Shown here: positions 23,596 through 34,807 of the stretch, piece by piece
Numbering within the stretch: position 1 is the stretch's first letter
Layout: each line of letters starts with the position of its first letter
From: Phytophthora hibernalis
Taxonomy: Eukaryota; Oomycota; Peronosporomycetes; Peronosporales; Peronosporaceae
NCBI GenBank assembly: GCA_012656075.1
Contig: JAAKBF010000100.1
Location: 62,001-126,000 of the forward strand
Direction of reading: 5' to 3'
DNA: 64,000 nucleotides
Program-made: the position numbers and the translations under genes
Notes under the pieces: generated by a model
What the model was told of the DNA's origin: nothing
Database searches by the model: none
Seen by the model: only the letters and a program-made list of their open reading frames with translations

Positions 23596-24507
23596 GGTGA
23601 GTCTGTTGTTGTTCTGCTGGAGGCCGGAGGGAGGAATCACTTGAGCTCTAGGACACAAATTACGTTGTGAGCTGAGGGGCGGCGAGCGCGGAAAACGCTT
23701 CGGCCAAGGGAAACCGACGCCCCTCTGTGACTCAGATGGCTCTTGAAGTTGCTCTCGACCCTTTTTGGTCCCTGATGCAGATTCGGACCCTCTCATTGGC
23801 TGGAAATAGCGCATCATCAAATTGCCGAATGGCGGCTTGCATTCAGCGTCGCCGACCTGCATGCATGCACACGAATGTGCAGCATGTGCAGCACAGCGTT
23901 AATTCATCGACTGGGCCTTGAGTGTGGATGAAGACGAGCTGCCTCCGTGCAGCGGAAACGGAGATTTTTGGTCCTTCGCCCGGTTTGTGCCTCTTCACAT
24001 TTTGTTTTCACGTTTGTACGTGGCTTGGCTCTGCTTGCAAAATACAGTACACTTTTCATTGAAAAGCGCCTTCTCCTTGAGTCAAGGCTTGACTCAGTCG
24101 CTACTTGGTTGCCGATCTAGGACGTTACCCAAGTACGAAGTACGTGTAGCCCCACTTTCCTGGCGACAGCGATCGATCTAACTGCCGCAACACCTGCCGA
24201 AGCCATCGACCTGCAACGAGACACATCTTGTGGCACTGCGTCCGACGCCAAATGACCAAATCCCGGTAGCATACCGGTTCGAACCAGTTATTTTCAAAAT
24301 TCAAAACGGCGCGCTCTGATTGGCTTGAATCTAACTTACTGATTCCAAGTGAACCGTGTCCCCCACCCATTTGCATTTTCCAGACCGAAACCCGAGCGCC
24401 ACACGCCCCGATCCACCGGCGTGTTGCTGCATTTCGAGGCTGCCTGACGCTTCTCCCAATCCCTCCCTGTGTCTAACACACACTAGCATCCAGTCCGTCT
24501 ACCAGCC
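23596..24507. other. Divergent intergenic region between URC1-type gene and cyclin B
   Basis: About 900 bp without a convincing gene. It should hold both promoters. It contains the perfect palindrome at 24078-24096 and a CATTTGCATTTTCC stretch near 24368-24381 that resembles an oomycete Inr plus flanking element for the cyclin. Confidence 0.5.
24078..24096. promoter_or_regulatory. Palindromic bZIP-like site
   Basis: TGAGTCAAG-G-CTTGACTCA is a perfect inverted repeat with 9-bp arms containing two AP-1/GCN4-type cores (TGAGTCA and TGACTCA). It lies between two divergent genes. Binding by a bZIP factor is a guess from the core motif. Confidence 0.4.
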
Positions 24508-26248
24508 ATGTCGTTCACCCGCAGAGGCGCCCTCCTCAACACCAACAACGAGAACGAGATGCCCACAGATCTGCACACGTCTCGTCCCGGCAAGGTCAGC
24601 CACTGGTTGGCGCTTTTGTAACCGATTGGGTAGACTCAAAATTCTGTGTACTTGTTTGTGCTCTGCAGCGTCACATTCTGCGAGACGCGCGCGACGGCAA
24701 CGTCGAGAAGCGCCCGAGAGTCATGAAGACAGAGTCCACCATCGGAGCCCCGCGTCGAGCGGCTCTGGGGACGTCACCAATCGACGTGCAGCTCTTGGTG
24801 ACACCGCCAATCGACGTGCAGCTCTGGGCGACGCCACCAACAGAATCAACATCAAGAAGTCCAGTACGAGCGCTATGAGCTCGTCCACGGCCCATACAGC
24901 AGCTCTGGCCAAGAAAAAGGTCCTTGCCAGCAAACGCAACCTCAGCAACGTCAATGTGGGCAGCCGCAGCCTCAGCAACGCCAACGCCATTGCCAGCAAG
25001 AGGGACTTTGGCAACGTCACTGTCAGCAGCCGCCATGCCAGTGCTGCGACCACCACCACCGCTCCGATCCTCAGCCGCAGCTCCTCCTCCTCAATTATTA
25101 GCCGCATGAGTCGCCCACTGCCTTCTATGAAGCCTGTTGTGGGCATGGGCTTGACGAGCAAGATTTCACCGGTGGTTGATGTCATCCCGTTGAGTTTAGA
25201 GGAGAAAGACCACGACATTGATTCAGAGGACAAGAACGACCCGACTGCGTGCTGGCAGTACGCTGAGGACATTACCAACTACCACTTGGAGATGGAGGTA
25301 ATTGTGGGACTTTTTGTTTGAAATGTTAGGTTCGGGGTTGGTTCTGACGTGAGTACATTGATATTGTAGACGAAGTGCATGACCAGCTTGTACATGGCTC
25401 GGCAACCGGACATTAACGCCAAGATGCGCTCTATACTCGTTGATTGGCTAGTTGACGTTCACTACAAGTACGGTCTGCTCCCGCAGACGTTGCACATCGC
25501 TGTTCTACTACTGGACCGATACTTGGAGAAGGTTCTGACTGTTGAGCGTCAGCGACTTCAGCTTGTTGGGGTGTCTGCGATGTTTATCGCTGCAAAATAC
25601 GAGGAGATCTACCCACCAGAAGCCGAAGACTTCGTGAAGATTACAGACAATGCGTACTCACGTGAAGAAGTCTTCCAGATGGAATCGAATATGCTAGCTG
25701 CTGTCGGTTACCGGGTGACATTTCCCACTGCCTTCCAGTTCATGAAGCGATTCGTGAAGGCATCGCGTACGTGCGACGATCGAGTTGAGCACTTTGCGCA
25801 CTACGTTATCGACCGGAGCCTGCAAGAGTACAAGCTGATCAAATTCCTACCGTCCACAATCGCGGCTTCGGCAGTTCATCTTGCTCGGACGCAGATGAGG
25901 GATTTCCCTGCCTGGGTACGTTACAATTTCCTTTACCTACGCTGAACTCTACCTAACATTTGCTTCTTGGCGTGAATGCAGTCATCGACCCTGGAGCACC
26001 ATTCATCGTACAGTGAGCGCAGTCTGTTGCCCTGCATCGATGAGCTGAAAGAGGTTTTGTGGAACACTCAGAACGGAGTGGGCAAGATGGCCAAGCTCTC
26101 GGCCGCACGACGGAAATTCAGCAAGGAGCACTTCATGTCAGTGGCGGCTGAGCCCTCGGATTCAGCAAGAGCTCGTAAACATGCTTGCGAGCATGTATTG
26201 TGTGTATTCTTGCCCGCGAAGCCCGCTGCGATCCGCCCCCGCCGATGA
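24508..26248 (+). CDS. B-type mitotic cyclin with repeated destruction boxes
   Basis: Exons 24508-24594, 24669-25297, 25370-25915 and 25982-26248, about 510 residues. The cyclin box begins around MRSILVDWLVDVHYKYGLLP and includes FIAAKYEEIYPP and the second fold (FLPSTIAASAVHLAR). Cyclin B activates CDK1 and is destroyed through APC/C. The N-terminus holds three consecutive RAALGDxxN units at 24753-24841, each fitting the RxxLxxxxN destruction box. GGGG at 24767-24770 is one base short; the break falls inside the first unit, while the second and third are intact. The C-terminal exon is longer than usual and ends in a basic ARxRKH and RPRR tail. Confidence 0.9.
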
Positions 26249-26356
26249 CAAAATATGAACCTGATTGTACAAGAGCGCGATGTTTTCGCTAACCACATTG
26301 AGGCACGGAGCAATCGTCCAGCTTGTAGCAGAGGCAATAGCGTGTCGTTATCCATA

Positions 26357-26516
26357 TACGAAGTACTTCTGTTCTTAGGTATGCTGGACGAGTACAGAAT
26401 TCAGAGCACCTCGATCCTTAGGACAGCAATGTAAGCAAGATCAAATGCAAAACGCCATTTCAGAACAATGTGAATTGGTACATCTGCGAAAAGATCTACT
26501 GTAGAAGTACTTCGTA
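26357..26516. repeat. Short element bounded by perfect 14-bp inverted repeats (MITE-like)
   Basis: TACGAAGTACTTCT at 26357-26370 is repeated in inverted form as AGAAGTACTTCGTA at 26503-26516, enclosing about 130 bp of non-coding, A/T-rich sequence. It sits between the 3' ends of the convergent cyclin and HGH1 genes. No clear target-site duplication is visible. It could be a miniature inverted-repeat element or a 3'-end hairpin. Confidence 0.45.
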
Positions 26517-26549
26517 GTATAACAATGGATGCAAACAAGCTACGGCAGT

Positions 26550-27956
26550 TTAGTCCACGCCCAGATCGTCTTCCTCCTCGTCTTCTTCGTCGCTGCTCAC
26601 GTCAAGAGCCGAAATTTCGTTGGCAAACTGATCAGCAATGTCTTCCGACACTTCCTCGTCTTCTCCGCTGGTTGGGAGGAACGACGATGCCGTGACAGGA
26701 TTCCTTTCAATGGCCGTCGGCTTCATAGCCTTAGTCTTGGTCTCAGGCTCTGGTTCCTTCTTAGACTTTTCAATAGCCTCCTTCACTGGCGCTGCTGCAG
26801 GGGACGGCGGTTGCACCTTTTCACCATTCTCGTTTGTTTTGGTCTCCTGCTCAGCACCAAACGATTTGGTGCGGACCTCATCCCAGTCAGGCTCTTCACC
26901 CTCTTCGTCACGAATGAGGAAATCAACGAGCTTGTAGATCTGGTCGCCGATCTCCTCGTCGGGCTCCACCAAGTGAGCCTCACGGATAATCGGGTACACC
27001 TTTTTGCGACGCAGCTCCTTGCGGCCGTTACGCGTAGTGCACAACAGCAACAGGCAATCCACAGCAGTAAGACGAACCAGTCGATCGTTCTCGCGCTTCT
27101 TTTTGTTACCCTGACTGTAGACGACCGGGTTCATGCCCATCTTGTCGTCCTCATCCAGCTCCTCAGGGCCAGCCAACAAGTAAATCATGTGCGTGGGGAT
27201 GTCTAGCTGGTCGTACAGGTAGAAATGGTTGTCCGTGTCGAAGCACAAGTTCTTGAGCGCAGCAGTGACACCGCGTCGACGCACCACGTTGGGCGACTTG
27301 AGCTGCGGTAGTAGCGCACCGGCCAGCGACGTACTCTGACGCATCTTAAGCAGGAAATCGCGCCCCTGTTCCAGCTGACTGATGTTGGCCAGGATGTTGG
27401 CCACGTACTGGTACTCGTCGTCCCACTTGGGGTCACCCGTGGAGCTGTCCACTCCATCCGGCTCGGGTTCGCCCTGCAGGAACGAATTGGTGAGCGTGCG
27501 GATCTTCTTCTCGCGCAGAGCGATCGAGTCGTCCGTGTGCTTGTCGTCGTAGCCAAGAAGAGCCTTCGCTCCTTCGGGTGTCGTGGTCACATTGGCCAGC
27601 AGCATCATGGAGTAGTCGGTGAGGCGCCACTCGTCGTCCTCCACTTGGGTCATGACGCGGTTCAGCAGGTCGTACTTGAGCGTTCGCTCGCAGGCCCCTG
27701 GATTGGCTGCCGTGAGGTTGATGAGCGACTTGATGGCGTCCTCTGCGATAGGGCGCATGTCGCTCACGACGCGGCAAAGCGCCTGCACCACGTCGAACTT
27801 GTGGAGCTGCAGCAGCTGGAACATGCCCTGGTCCGACGCCGTCATGTTGATGAGTAGACTGGACGCGGACTTGCGCAGCTCCGGACGTGGGTGCGACAGG
27901 AACGACACCAGCTCCTCCATAGACTTGACCTGATCCGCCGTCGTCTGCTCCGCCAT
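26550..27956 (-). CDS. HGH1: HGH1 homologue (armadillo-type eEF2 folding factor)
   Basis: One uninterrupted exon of 468 residues. The N-terminal half is armadillo-like (LVSFLSHPRPELRKSASSLLINMT, LLANVTTTPEGAKALLG). The DUF383/DUF384 signatures are clear: GVTAALKNLCFDTDNHFYLYD, LAGPEELDEDDKMGM, RLTAVDCLLLLCTTRNGRKELR and VYPIIREAHLVEPDEEIG. In yeast Hgh1 helps fold translation factor eEF2. The last 120 residues are an acidic, low-complexity extension (EEDEEEDDLGVD) longer than in most homologues. It is divergent from the SET-domain gene, with a short shared promoter. Intact. Confidence 0.92.
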   Translation of the reverse strand: MAEQTTADQVKSMEELVSFLSHPRPELRKSASSLLINMTASDQGMFQLLQLHKFDVVQALCRVVSDMRPIAEDAIKSLINLTAANPGACERTLKYDLLNRVMTQVEDDEWRLTDYSMMLLANVTTTPEGAKALLGYDDKHTDDSIALREKKIRTLTNSFLQGEPEPDGVDSSTGDPKWDDEYQYVANILANISQLEQGRDFLLKMRQSTSLAGALLPQLKSPNVVRRRGVTAALKNLCFDTDNHFYLYDQLDIPTHMIYLLAGPEELDEDDKMGMNPVVYSQGNKKKRENDRLVRLTAVDCLLLLCTTRNGRKELRRKKVYPIIREAHLVEPDEEIGDQIYKLVDFLIRDEEGEEPDWDEVRTKSFGAEQETKTNENGEKVQPPSPAAAPVKEAIEKSKKEPEPETKTKAMKPTAIERNPVTASSFLPTSGEDEEVSEDIADQFANEISALDVSSDEEDEEEDDLGVD

Positions 27957-28190
27957 GATTTACGCTTATATCAACCTGCAACAGAAGACGTCGATTGAAT
28001 AATGGCCACCAACGAAATGCGAATCAACACTTCAGAAATCACTGTCCACTTTATTATGTCCCAATCGTTCTGAAACGATGGGACATGTTTACGTATGGGG
28101 CAGTAAAATCCGGATACAGCAACTCATTTCACGTGCACCACATCATAATGTGTGACGTGGTACGAGCAGCGATCCCTACATTTTCGGCGA

Positions 28191-29727
28191 TGGACGTGGC
28201 GCTAAAGCGCGTTGGGGACGTCGTGCGCCGCACTCGCGGGTGTGTCGTTTCCAGTGCCATTGAAGCTCGCTCCATACCTGGAATGGGCGTGGGAATCGTG
28301 GCGCGAGAACCCATTGCGAGGGATACACTCGTGTTTCAAGCGGGGCAGGAGGTTTGGTACCCGTTCTCGGCTGAGTATGCACTGGAGACTGCGCAGCAGA
28401 AGGCTCCAGGCTTCCTGGGTCAATTAAACCAGCTGTTAGCATCCAATCCGGCGCTTCGAGAAGGGTCTTATTTCGTTCCTAGTGCCCTGGTCCTGGGAGT
28501 GCACATGCTGGTGAACTTCCCGCATTCGGAGGACCCGGACACGACTTTGATGGCCATGGCGAGCATGGCCAACCCGCCGCTGGACGAGTTGTATGTGAAC
28601 TCACTGCCCCGCTACGTGGATCTACCGCTCTACTGGAACGACAAGCAGTTTGATGAACTACAAGGCTGCGAGGAGGCACGTCGGGCGATGCAGCACGGGT
28701 AGGTGGTGGTGGGAATTTAGTGCATGGAGACTAAATAGAATACTCAACTATCGGTATCGTGGTACTGCAGGGCACGATTTTATTCCCAGGTTTACCAGCA
28801 TCTCTTTGGCAGCAACAACCAATTCGTCAACCAGGAGGCGTTCTTCTGGGCCATCTCCATCTTGATGTCGCGCGCAACCTCAGGACAGAACCAACCGTTC
28901 GCGCTCATCCCATTTTTCGACTGGTTTAACCACGCAGATAACGGGTACACTTAGGCTTTTGGTCGTAGTTTGCCTTGGTACTGAGTTTTGATCATTCTTA
29001 TTGGTTTGCAGTGATGAATGCGTTCAGGAGTTTGATGGACAGAAAGGTTTCACCGTGCACACCACCAAGTCCTACGAGCCAGGCGAGCAACTGTTCATCA
29101 ACTATGGCAACCACGGCAACCTTCGGCTTTTGCGCAATTACGGATTCACTATGCCTGATAACCCGTACGACGTCGTTAATCTTCCGATGCCGGGATCACT
29201 GCAACAGCCACACCCGACAGACCCAGCATTCTCTCAGAAACAGGAACTGCTGCTGTCTGTGACTGGTAGCCACACAGGTGTACCAGCTCTGAAAAGTTTG
29301 ACGTTCCAGCAGGATGGACGTCTTGCTCCAAACTCTGAGCACTGGCTGGAGATTATGCTTGCTACTCCAGACGAGCTGGACAACATTTTCACACAGGCAG
29401 CATCAGAGGTGACACCTCAAACGAAGTCGACGGCAGTCTCACTTAACCTCCCGTTGTCTTTGACGCAAAAAGTGCGCTTTGAAATTGGCAATGTGGTCTC
29501 GAACCGACTAAAGCAGCACTCTTCAACGTTTGAGGTGAGCAATCGATATACTTGTCTTAGACGGTTTTCAAACTGACTTGAGTGCTGTTCTGTGTGTCAC
29601 CCAGGAGGACGACGCGTTTCTGCAAGCCAACGAACAGCAAATGGCATCGTGGCTTCGGTCATGCTTGCACATTCGCATGGGTGAAAAACAAACACTGCTG
29701 CGTGCAGTTGAAGCTCTCATAGAATAA
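28191..29727 (+). CDS. SETD3/RuBisCO LSMT-type SET-domain protein methyltransferase
   Basis: Exons 28191-28698, 28790-28944, 29012-29534 and 29605-29727. The split SET domain opens with IPGMGVGIVAREPIARDTLVF, runs through an inserted helical region and the conserved IPFFDWFNHADNG, and closes with YEPGEQLFINYGNHGN, which carries the catalytic Tyr. A C-terminal substrate-binding domain follows. Such enzymes methylate Lys or His on non-histone proteins such as actin or RuBisCO. The upstream ATG at 28149 is also possible. GGG at 28697-28699 next to the first donor is one base short for the phase to match VYQHLFGSNNQFVNQEAFFWA-type continuation. Its target cannot be told. Confidence 0.85.
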
Positions 29728-29777
29728 ATGGTGCTGATTCAGCTGCTGTGTATCTTATCCCTACTTTGCCGCTTGAC

Positions 29778-32207
29778 TCAAACGGGTTGACCATGAACCC
29801 GGAAACGATATAGGCACGTGTACTCGGGATGGCCATGGTTGGAAAGCACCTCCAGGGTAATGCCATCGATTGCAGAACGTTGGCTCTGCACACGACAGCT
29901 TACACAAGTCAGCGGAGGATATTCAAAACTCAAACAGAGTCACTCAGCACATACCAGTGGTGATGTCAGCTTAAAGGTTTGACTAGCCGGCCCATTGCTT
30001 GCGTACGAAAAGTTTCCGAACGGTATGAACTCCACTGTTTCGCGCAATGGATGGCCCGATATACCCTATGATAGCAGACAATAAATAGTTAGCCCCATCG
30101 CGAAACCAACATTCCAGAATTTGGTATTCTCATACCAGGATACGGAACTCGTTCGGTGCAGAACTAAAATCGGACGCGATTTGAGCTGGAATGTGATCGA
30201 TCGTGATGGCGTCCGCAACAATTTGTTGAGAAAACTTAACCGAGAGGCGTCCATAGGAGCTTGCAATGCCCCAACAACTGCCCATCTCCATTGTTTCCTG
30301 TTGAAGCACAAGTTTAATCAGTCGTTTCTGCTTGAAGCTTTGTGGAGGCAACTAGTCCCAAGCGATGGTGCGTACCGATATGGCAGTTTCCGGGCGGCCA
30401 TTGTGACGCGAAAGCCACCAGGGAATTTCTCCTGAAGACAGCAACAGCCCCAAGAAAGGAGCTGGTGCGCGGCGGTATGAAGGTGATGTGAATCTATCGT
30501 CTTCCTCGGCAACGTTCAGCCTGACAAGTTGCGTGAAGAGCTTCACCGGCGAGAAAGCATCCTGATACAGGAGATCTCTGTAGGAAAGAACATGAACCCA
30601 AGTAAGTTTACGGTTCTTCAAATATGTGAGCATGAAAATACGCCAGATCCAATTTATAAAGTCGTACCGCTCCGAATGAATCACTGATGCACCGTTGGCT
30701 AGAGCTGCATGATCCACACGACCAGTTTTCTTGATTTCGACAGCCTGAACCGCTACCTCGATCACCCGAAGAATCCCCGGGTCAGTGGCGTCCAAGCTTC
30801 GGAGAGCGTCAGCGCTCGAAGAAAACGCTTGCTTTTCGTCCAGTAGCACCCTTGACATGCGATTTTCAATGTCTTGAACTTTGCGCTGCATCTCAGATTG
30901 GAGCTCGCGTTCAAACGAGTCGCGCCATTCTGTAAACTCTTTCCGTATCTCGCGCCCGCGCACACTTTCGCTTGATGAATCCGGGGCTGGGGACTTGGCA
31001 GTCTTCTTCACCATGTTTCGAACGGACTTCAATACAAATCAGACAACAACCACATTAACCGAAGCGTCACTTGGTGCACCTTGCTCATCTCACAAACAGC
31101 ATGCTAAAACGTACATCCATCTTCTCTTCCTGCTCCTTCACTGCGGTGGAGAGCATAGACTGTTGCTTTGTAGCAGCACGAAGATCTTGCTGTAGTAGTG
31201 CCGTGTTGTCCATAAACTTCACCCACTACAATGACAGCAAACAACGAGCACGTTGGTCATACAAAAGACACAAAAACTAGGAATACCAATCAAACTTACG
31301 AGCTCCTCTGTGTGCTTTGCGACAACTTTCTCGATGTGGACGTTGACAACGCTGTCAGGGTCTGCAAGACTGAACTTCTGTTGCGCTTCATCATGACCAT
31401 GGCTTAGCGAGTCATGCAGCAGTCTCAGCGCTTCAATCTCCCGCTCCTGAGACTGCACCGTTTGGCGCAGCAGCTCAATCTCCTCGTTCACCCCGGACAA
31501 TTTCAAGTCCACAATCTCCTGCACCACGGAACGCATCGCTCCCTTCTCCACTCCAGCATCCGCATAGCCACGCGCACCAATGACCTTCGTGGACAATACT
31601 TCCACATACTGAATCGCAGTCGTCAAGTACTGCGGCACTGTGATAGCAACCACAAAGCAGCAAAGCGGTGCAAGCAGCCACAGCACGTTCACGGCCATGA
31701 ATGAGTTGCGCAGTACGAACCGCCACAATCTCCGCAGCCACCTGGGCACCGTTTTCGCAGCCTTCGAGCCTGCGATCTTCTGCCACAGTCCATCTGCAGC
31801 TTCTGGTCGTTTGAAATAGGCAGCCGCCCCCGCAGCTCGTTTCTTGAGCTCCGAGCGCGACGCTCCGAGCTCCGGTGTCTCCTGTTCGGCCTCCTCCTCG
31901 TCTTGGTGGATATCTTCAGGATCTGCGACGTCCTCTTCGTCCACCTGAGGAGGACGATACGACGTGCTGCGATAGACGGTCCCTACGTAGTCGTCCAAGT
32001 CCTCGAAGTCGCTGTCCTCCTCGTCGTCCTCTTCTTCGAATTCGCCAGAGCGCAACACGAGCGTCCGCTGCACCGGGGAGTGTAGACACCATAACGTCGT
32101 CCGTCGTTGTTCGAAATGTCCTCCAGATCTTCCTCCTCCGAGGACGTCGACACAGAGCGCGACCGTCGTGAGCGCAGTCGCCGGCTGTACGCGTTACCAT
32201 CCGCCAT
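29778..32207 (-). CDS. SUN-domain nuclear-envelope protein (frame-disrupted once)
   Basis: An acidic N-terminus (MADGNAYSRRLRSRRSR, EEEDLEDISNN) is followed by one membrane helix (NVLWLLAPLCCFVVAITV), coiled coil (about residues 210-420) and a C-terminal SUN domain built from several small exons. The SUN core is readable: VDHAALANGASVIHSE, RPETAIS joined to ETMEMGSCWGIASSYG, ITIDHIPAQIASDFSSAPNEF and the terminal SNHGHPEYTCLYRFRVHG. SUN proteins sit in the inner nuclear membrane and pair with KASH proteins to link nucleus and cytoskeleton. GGGG at 32075-32078 is one base short between the N-terminal segment and VQRTLVLRSGEF. The stop is at 29778-29780. Confidence 0.85.
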
Positions 32208-32356
32208 TTCGTTTCAAAAGTGCCTATTTCATACTCCAGCTCAATTTTTGTACGCCAACCCAATATTTGTTTTGCGAAACCCAATTTTTGGACCGGTCCA
32301 ATTTTTGTGCCCTGAGCAATTTGTGATTTCAGACCCATTTTGCGATAGTAAAGCTG
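32208..32356. promoter_or_regulatory. 149-bp bidirectional promoter with repeated CAATTTTTG elements
   Basis: The start codons of the SUN gene (minus) and the FAR1-type gene (plus) are only 149 bp apart. The gap holds a cluster of near-identical motifs: CAATTTTTG at 32242, 32282 and 32299, CAATATTTG at 32261, CAATTTGTG at 32317 and CCATTTTGCG near 32335. They match the oomycete flanking promoter region CAWTTTNYY and may set the start sites of both genes. Confidence 0.55.
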
Positions 32357-33469
32357 ATGGAATCGGCGGGTAAGCGCCGTGGCAGCGCGTCTCCCGACGG
32401 CAGCGTGGGCTTCTCGATTGCGCGAAAGGGTTCGAACGGAAGTGCTGGAAATAACGCATCTGATTCCGCTGCGAGCGCCATGGCGAGCGTGAACGCGGCC
32501 CTGACACTGCAACAACAGCAGGCGGCGTCCGCCTTCACTAGTCTCTTGGGCAAGCGCGAGGGCGATGCGGGGCTGCACGAGAACGAGCAAGAGGTTGAAG
32601 AGGAAGACCCTAACCGCCTACTGCCAATGGTTGAAGAGGAGCAGGCGACAGTGCAGTGCGAGGGGATGGAACAGTGCTTCGATTCGTGGGACGAATTCCA
32701 TCGCGCCATGGACGGCTACTGCGAGGCCACGCACCAGCCAATGAGACTGCGGACGTCCGACTCCGCCAAGGCGGTGAACTCGAGGGCGGCCAAGAGGAAC
32801 AGTCTGAAGGAACCCATTGACGAGAGCGTCGGGTTCGTCAAGAAACTCTACTTGTGCACGCACGGAGTCAAGACCAAGCCTCGTGGAAAGGGAAACGACC
32901 GAGACAACACTACCGCTACATGGGATGCCCTGCTATGATTCGCGCTTGTATTTCGGAACGCAAGGCGAACGGCCCTGAAGAGCAGGACAAGAGCAAGTAT
33001 GTCGTCCGTGTCGTGGCCCAGGTATGTGCGAACTCGTCATCTGCCATGCTGTATGCTGAATATTTGTTCATGTGATGGTTGGTTTTGCTGTTTTTTCAGA
33101 TTAATCGACACAATCACCGTTTGAGCGAGCACCTGTTCAAGTCGTATGCAGAGAGCCGCGTGGTAATTGACGAGGAGCTGGTCGTGCCAAACTCTCAGAG
33201 CCGACAGAAGGAAGAGCAGAATATCACGAGGTCCGCTACTACTGTGATTACAGCTGACGAACATGTCACGACTGCGGCGCATCCGGACGTGGAAGACCCC
33301 ACGTTGAAGACGAACCGTACGATGAATTGCACTTCGAGCTCAGTGGTGGGTGAGATTCTCACATGTTTGAGTTGGTTTGCTGTTTACTGTAGCTCTCTTC
33401 CACGGGCAAACTCTCGATCTCATGGCTGCGTCCCGCATCAAAATTCGGTACGTTCATACAAGAAAGTAA
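32357..33469 (+). CDS. FAR1/WRKY-GCM1-type zinc-finger protein
   Basis: The N-terminal 90 residues are low-complexity. From about residue 95 there is a FAR1-like DNA-binding domain: SWDEFHRAMDGYCEATHQPMR, YLCTHG, RYMGCPAMIRAC and, after the intron at about 33022-33099, NRHNHRLSEHLFKSY, giving C...C...HxH zinc ligands. GGG at 32890-32892 is one base short before the RYMGCPAM segment. The third exon is short and ends LDLMAASRIKIRYVHTRK, stop 33467-33469. FAR1 domains come from Mutator-like transposases; here no transposase core follows, so this is either a domesticated transcription factor or a truncated copy. Its stop lies 28 bp before the next gene's ATG. Confidence 0.65.
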
Positions 33470-33497
33470 TACGTTGTCAATGATGGGTTTGTTCACG

Positions 33498-34807
33498 ATG
33501 CCTCGTGTAAACAGTGTGGGATGGATTGGAGTGGGCATCATGGGTGCCAGTATGTGCGAACATTTGATGGTACGTGCTTAGGAAGCGGTGTTTGCGGATT
33601 TGTTCCAGTGTAAACAATGTAGCGTTAACTTGCGATTTTCCCCAAAGAACCACGGTTACGAAGTCACGGTTTACAACCGAACACTTTCGAAGTGCGATGG
33701 ACTCCAGGAAAAGGGGGCGAGAGTGGCTGGTTCCCCTGCCGAAGTCGCCCAGAACTCTGGTTTGTTAAGCCGTTACTTGTTGTGGTCATTGCCATGAACT
33801 AACAATTCAAATTCTCTTTCGTGCCCTTACAAAAGACGTTGTGTTTATCATGGTGGGATATCCGAGCGACGTGAAGGCGGTTGTATTCGATCCAGACTCA
33901 GGTTTGCTCCCACGAATGAAACCTGGCGGCATCATTGTGGATATGACCACCAGCGAGCCTGCTTTGGCAAAGAAGATCCACGAAGCGGCAAAGCTGAAGG
34001 GCGTGTCGACGCTTGATGCTCCTGTTTCGGGTGGCGATGTTGGCGCGCGCGACGCAACACTTTCAATCATGGTCGGTGGTGATATGGATATTGTCTACGC
34101 CACGATGCCTTTCTTCAGTATCATGGGCAAGACGATTCGCCACATGGGGCCGGCTGGCGCAGGCCAGCACACGAAAATGATGAACCAGATCCTCATTGCT
34201 ACTAACATGATCGGAGTGGTGGAAGGGTTGTTGTACGCGAAGAAGAGCGGCCTGGACATGGATGAAGCTATTCGTGCTGTAAGCGCGGGTGCGGCCGGCT
34301 CATGGTCAATCAGCAACATGGGCCCTCGCATCGCGAAGCGCGACTTTGATCCTGGTTTCTTCGTGGAGCATTTTCTGAAAGACATGGGCATCGCTCTAAA
34401 AGAAGCGGAGAGGTACGTTGTGATAATTGCTTTGGTCGCCAGTCTTGGGCGAAGCTTAACGTGTATATGATTTGGTTGCTACAGGATGAATTTGTCGCTC
34501 CCGGGCTTTCGCTGGCGCATCAATTGTATCTTGCTGTAAAGGTACGTCCCGATTTCAGTCGCTGTCGTATCAAGAATTTAACAGCGGTGCGATGGTGTTT
34601 TTGCAGGCGCAAGGACACGGCCGTTTGGGGACGCAAGCGCTTATGCTGGCCTTGGAGCAATTGAATGGTACAAAATCTCGTGCTTGAAGGCACTCTCCAT
34701 GGACAACTCGAAGCTAACGATATTTCCGTAAATGCACAGGTATTTATCCGGAGAAACCAACGTGGAAGAGGTATAACGTCAAGTCAATTGGACCAGCATC
34801 AGCTTGA
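33498..34807 (+). CDS. Beta-hydroxyacid dehydrogenase (3-hydroxyisobutyrate dehydrogenase/glyoxylate reductase family), copy 1
   Basis: Six exons starting at ATG 33498 give about 310 residues. The N-terminus has the NAD(P)-binding glycine motif GWIGVGIMGASM. DMTTSEP, LDAPVSGGDVGAR and GAGQHTKMMNQ follow; the Lys of the last motif is the family's catalytic residue. The enzyme oxidises a beta-hydroxyacid such as 3-hydroxyisobutyrate, or reduces glyoxylate or succinic semialdehyde; the substrate cannot be fixed from sequence. A paralogue follows on the same strand at 35274-36566. Copy 1 has one extra intron between LYLAVK and AQGHGRLGTQ that copy 2 lacks, and a different C-terminus. No frame break. 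Confidence 0.9.
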
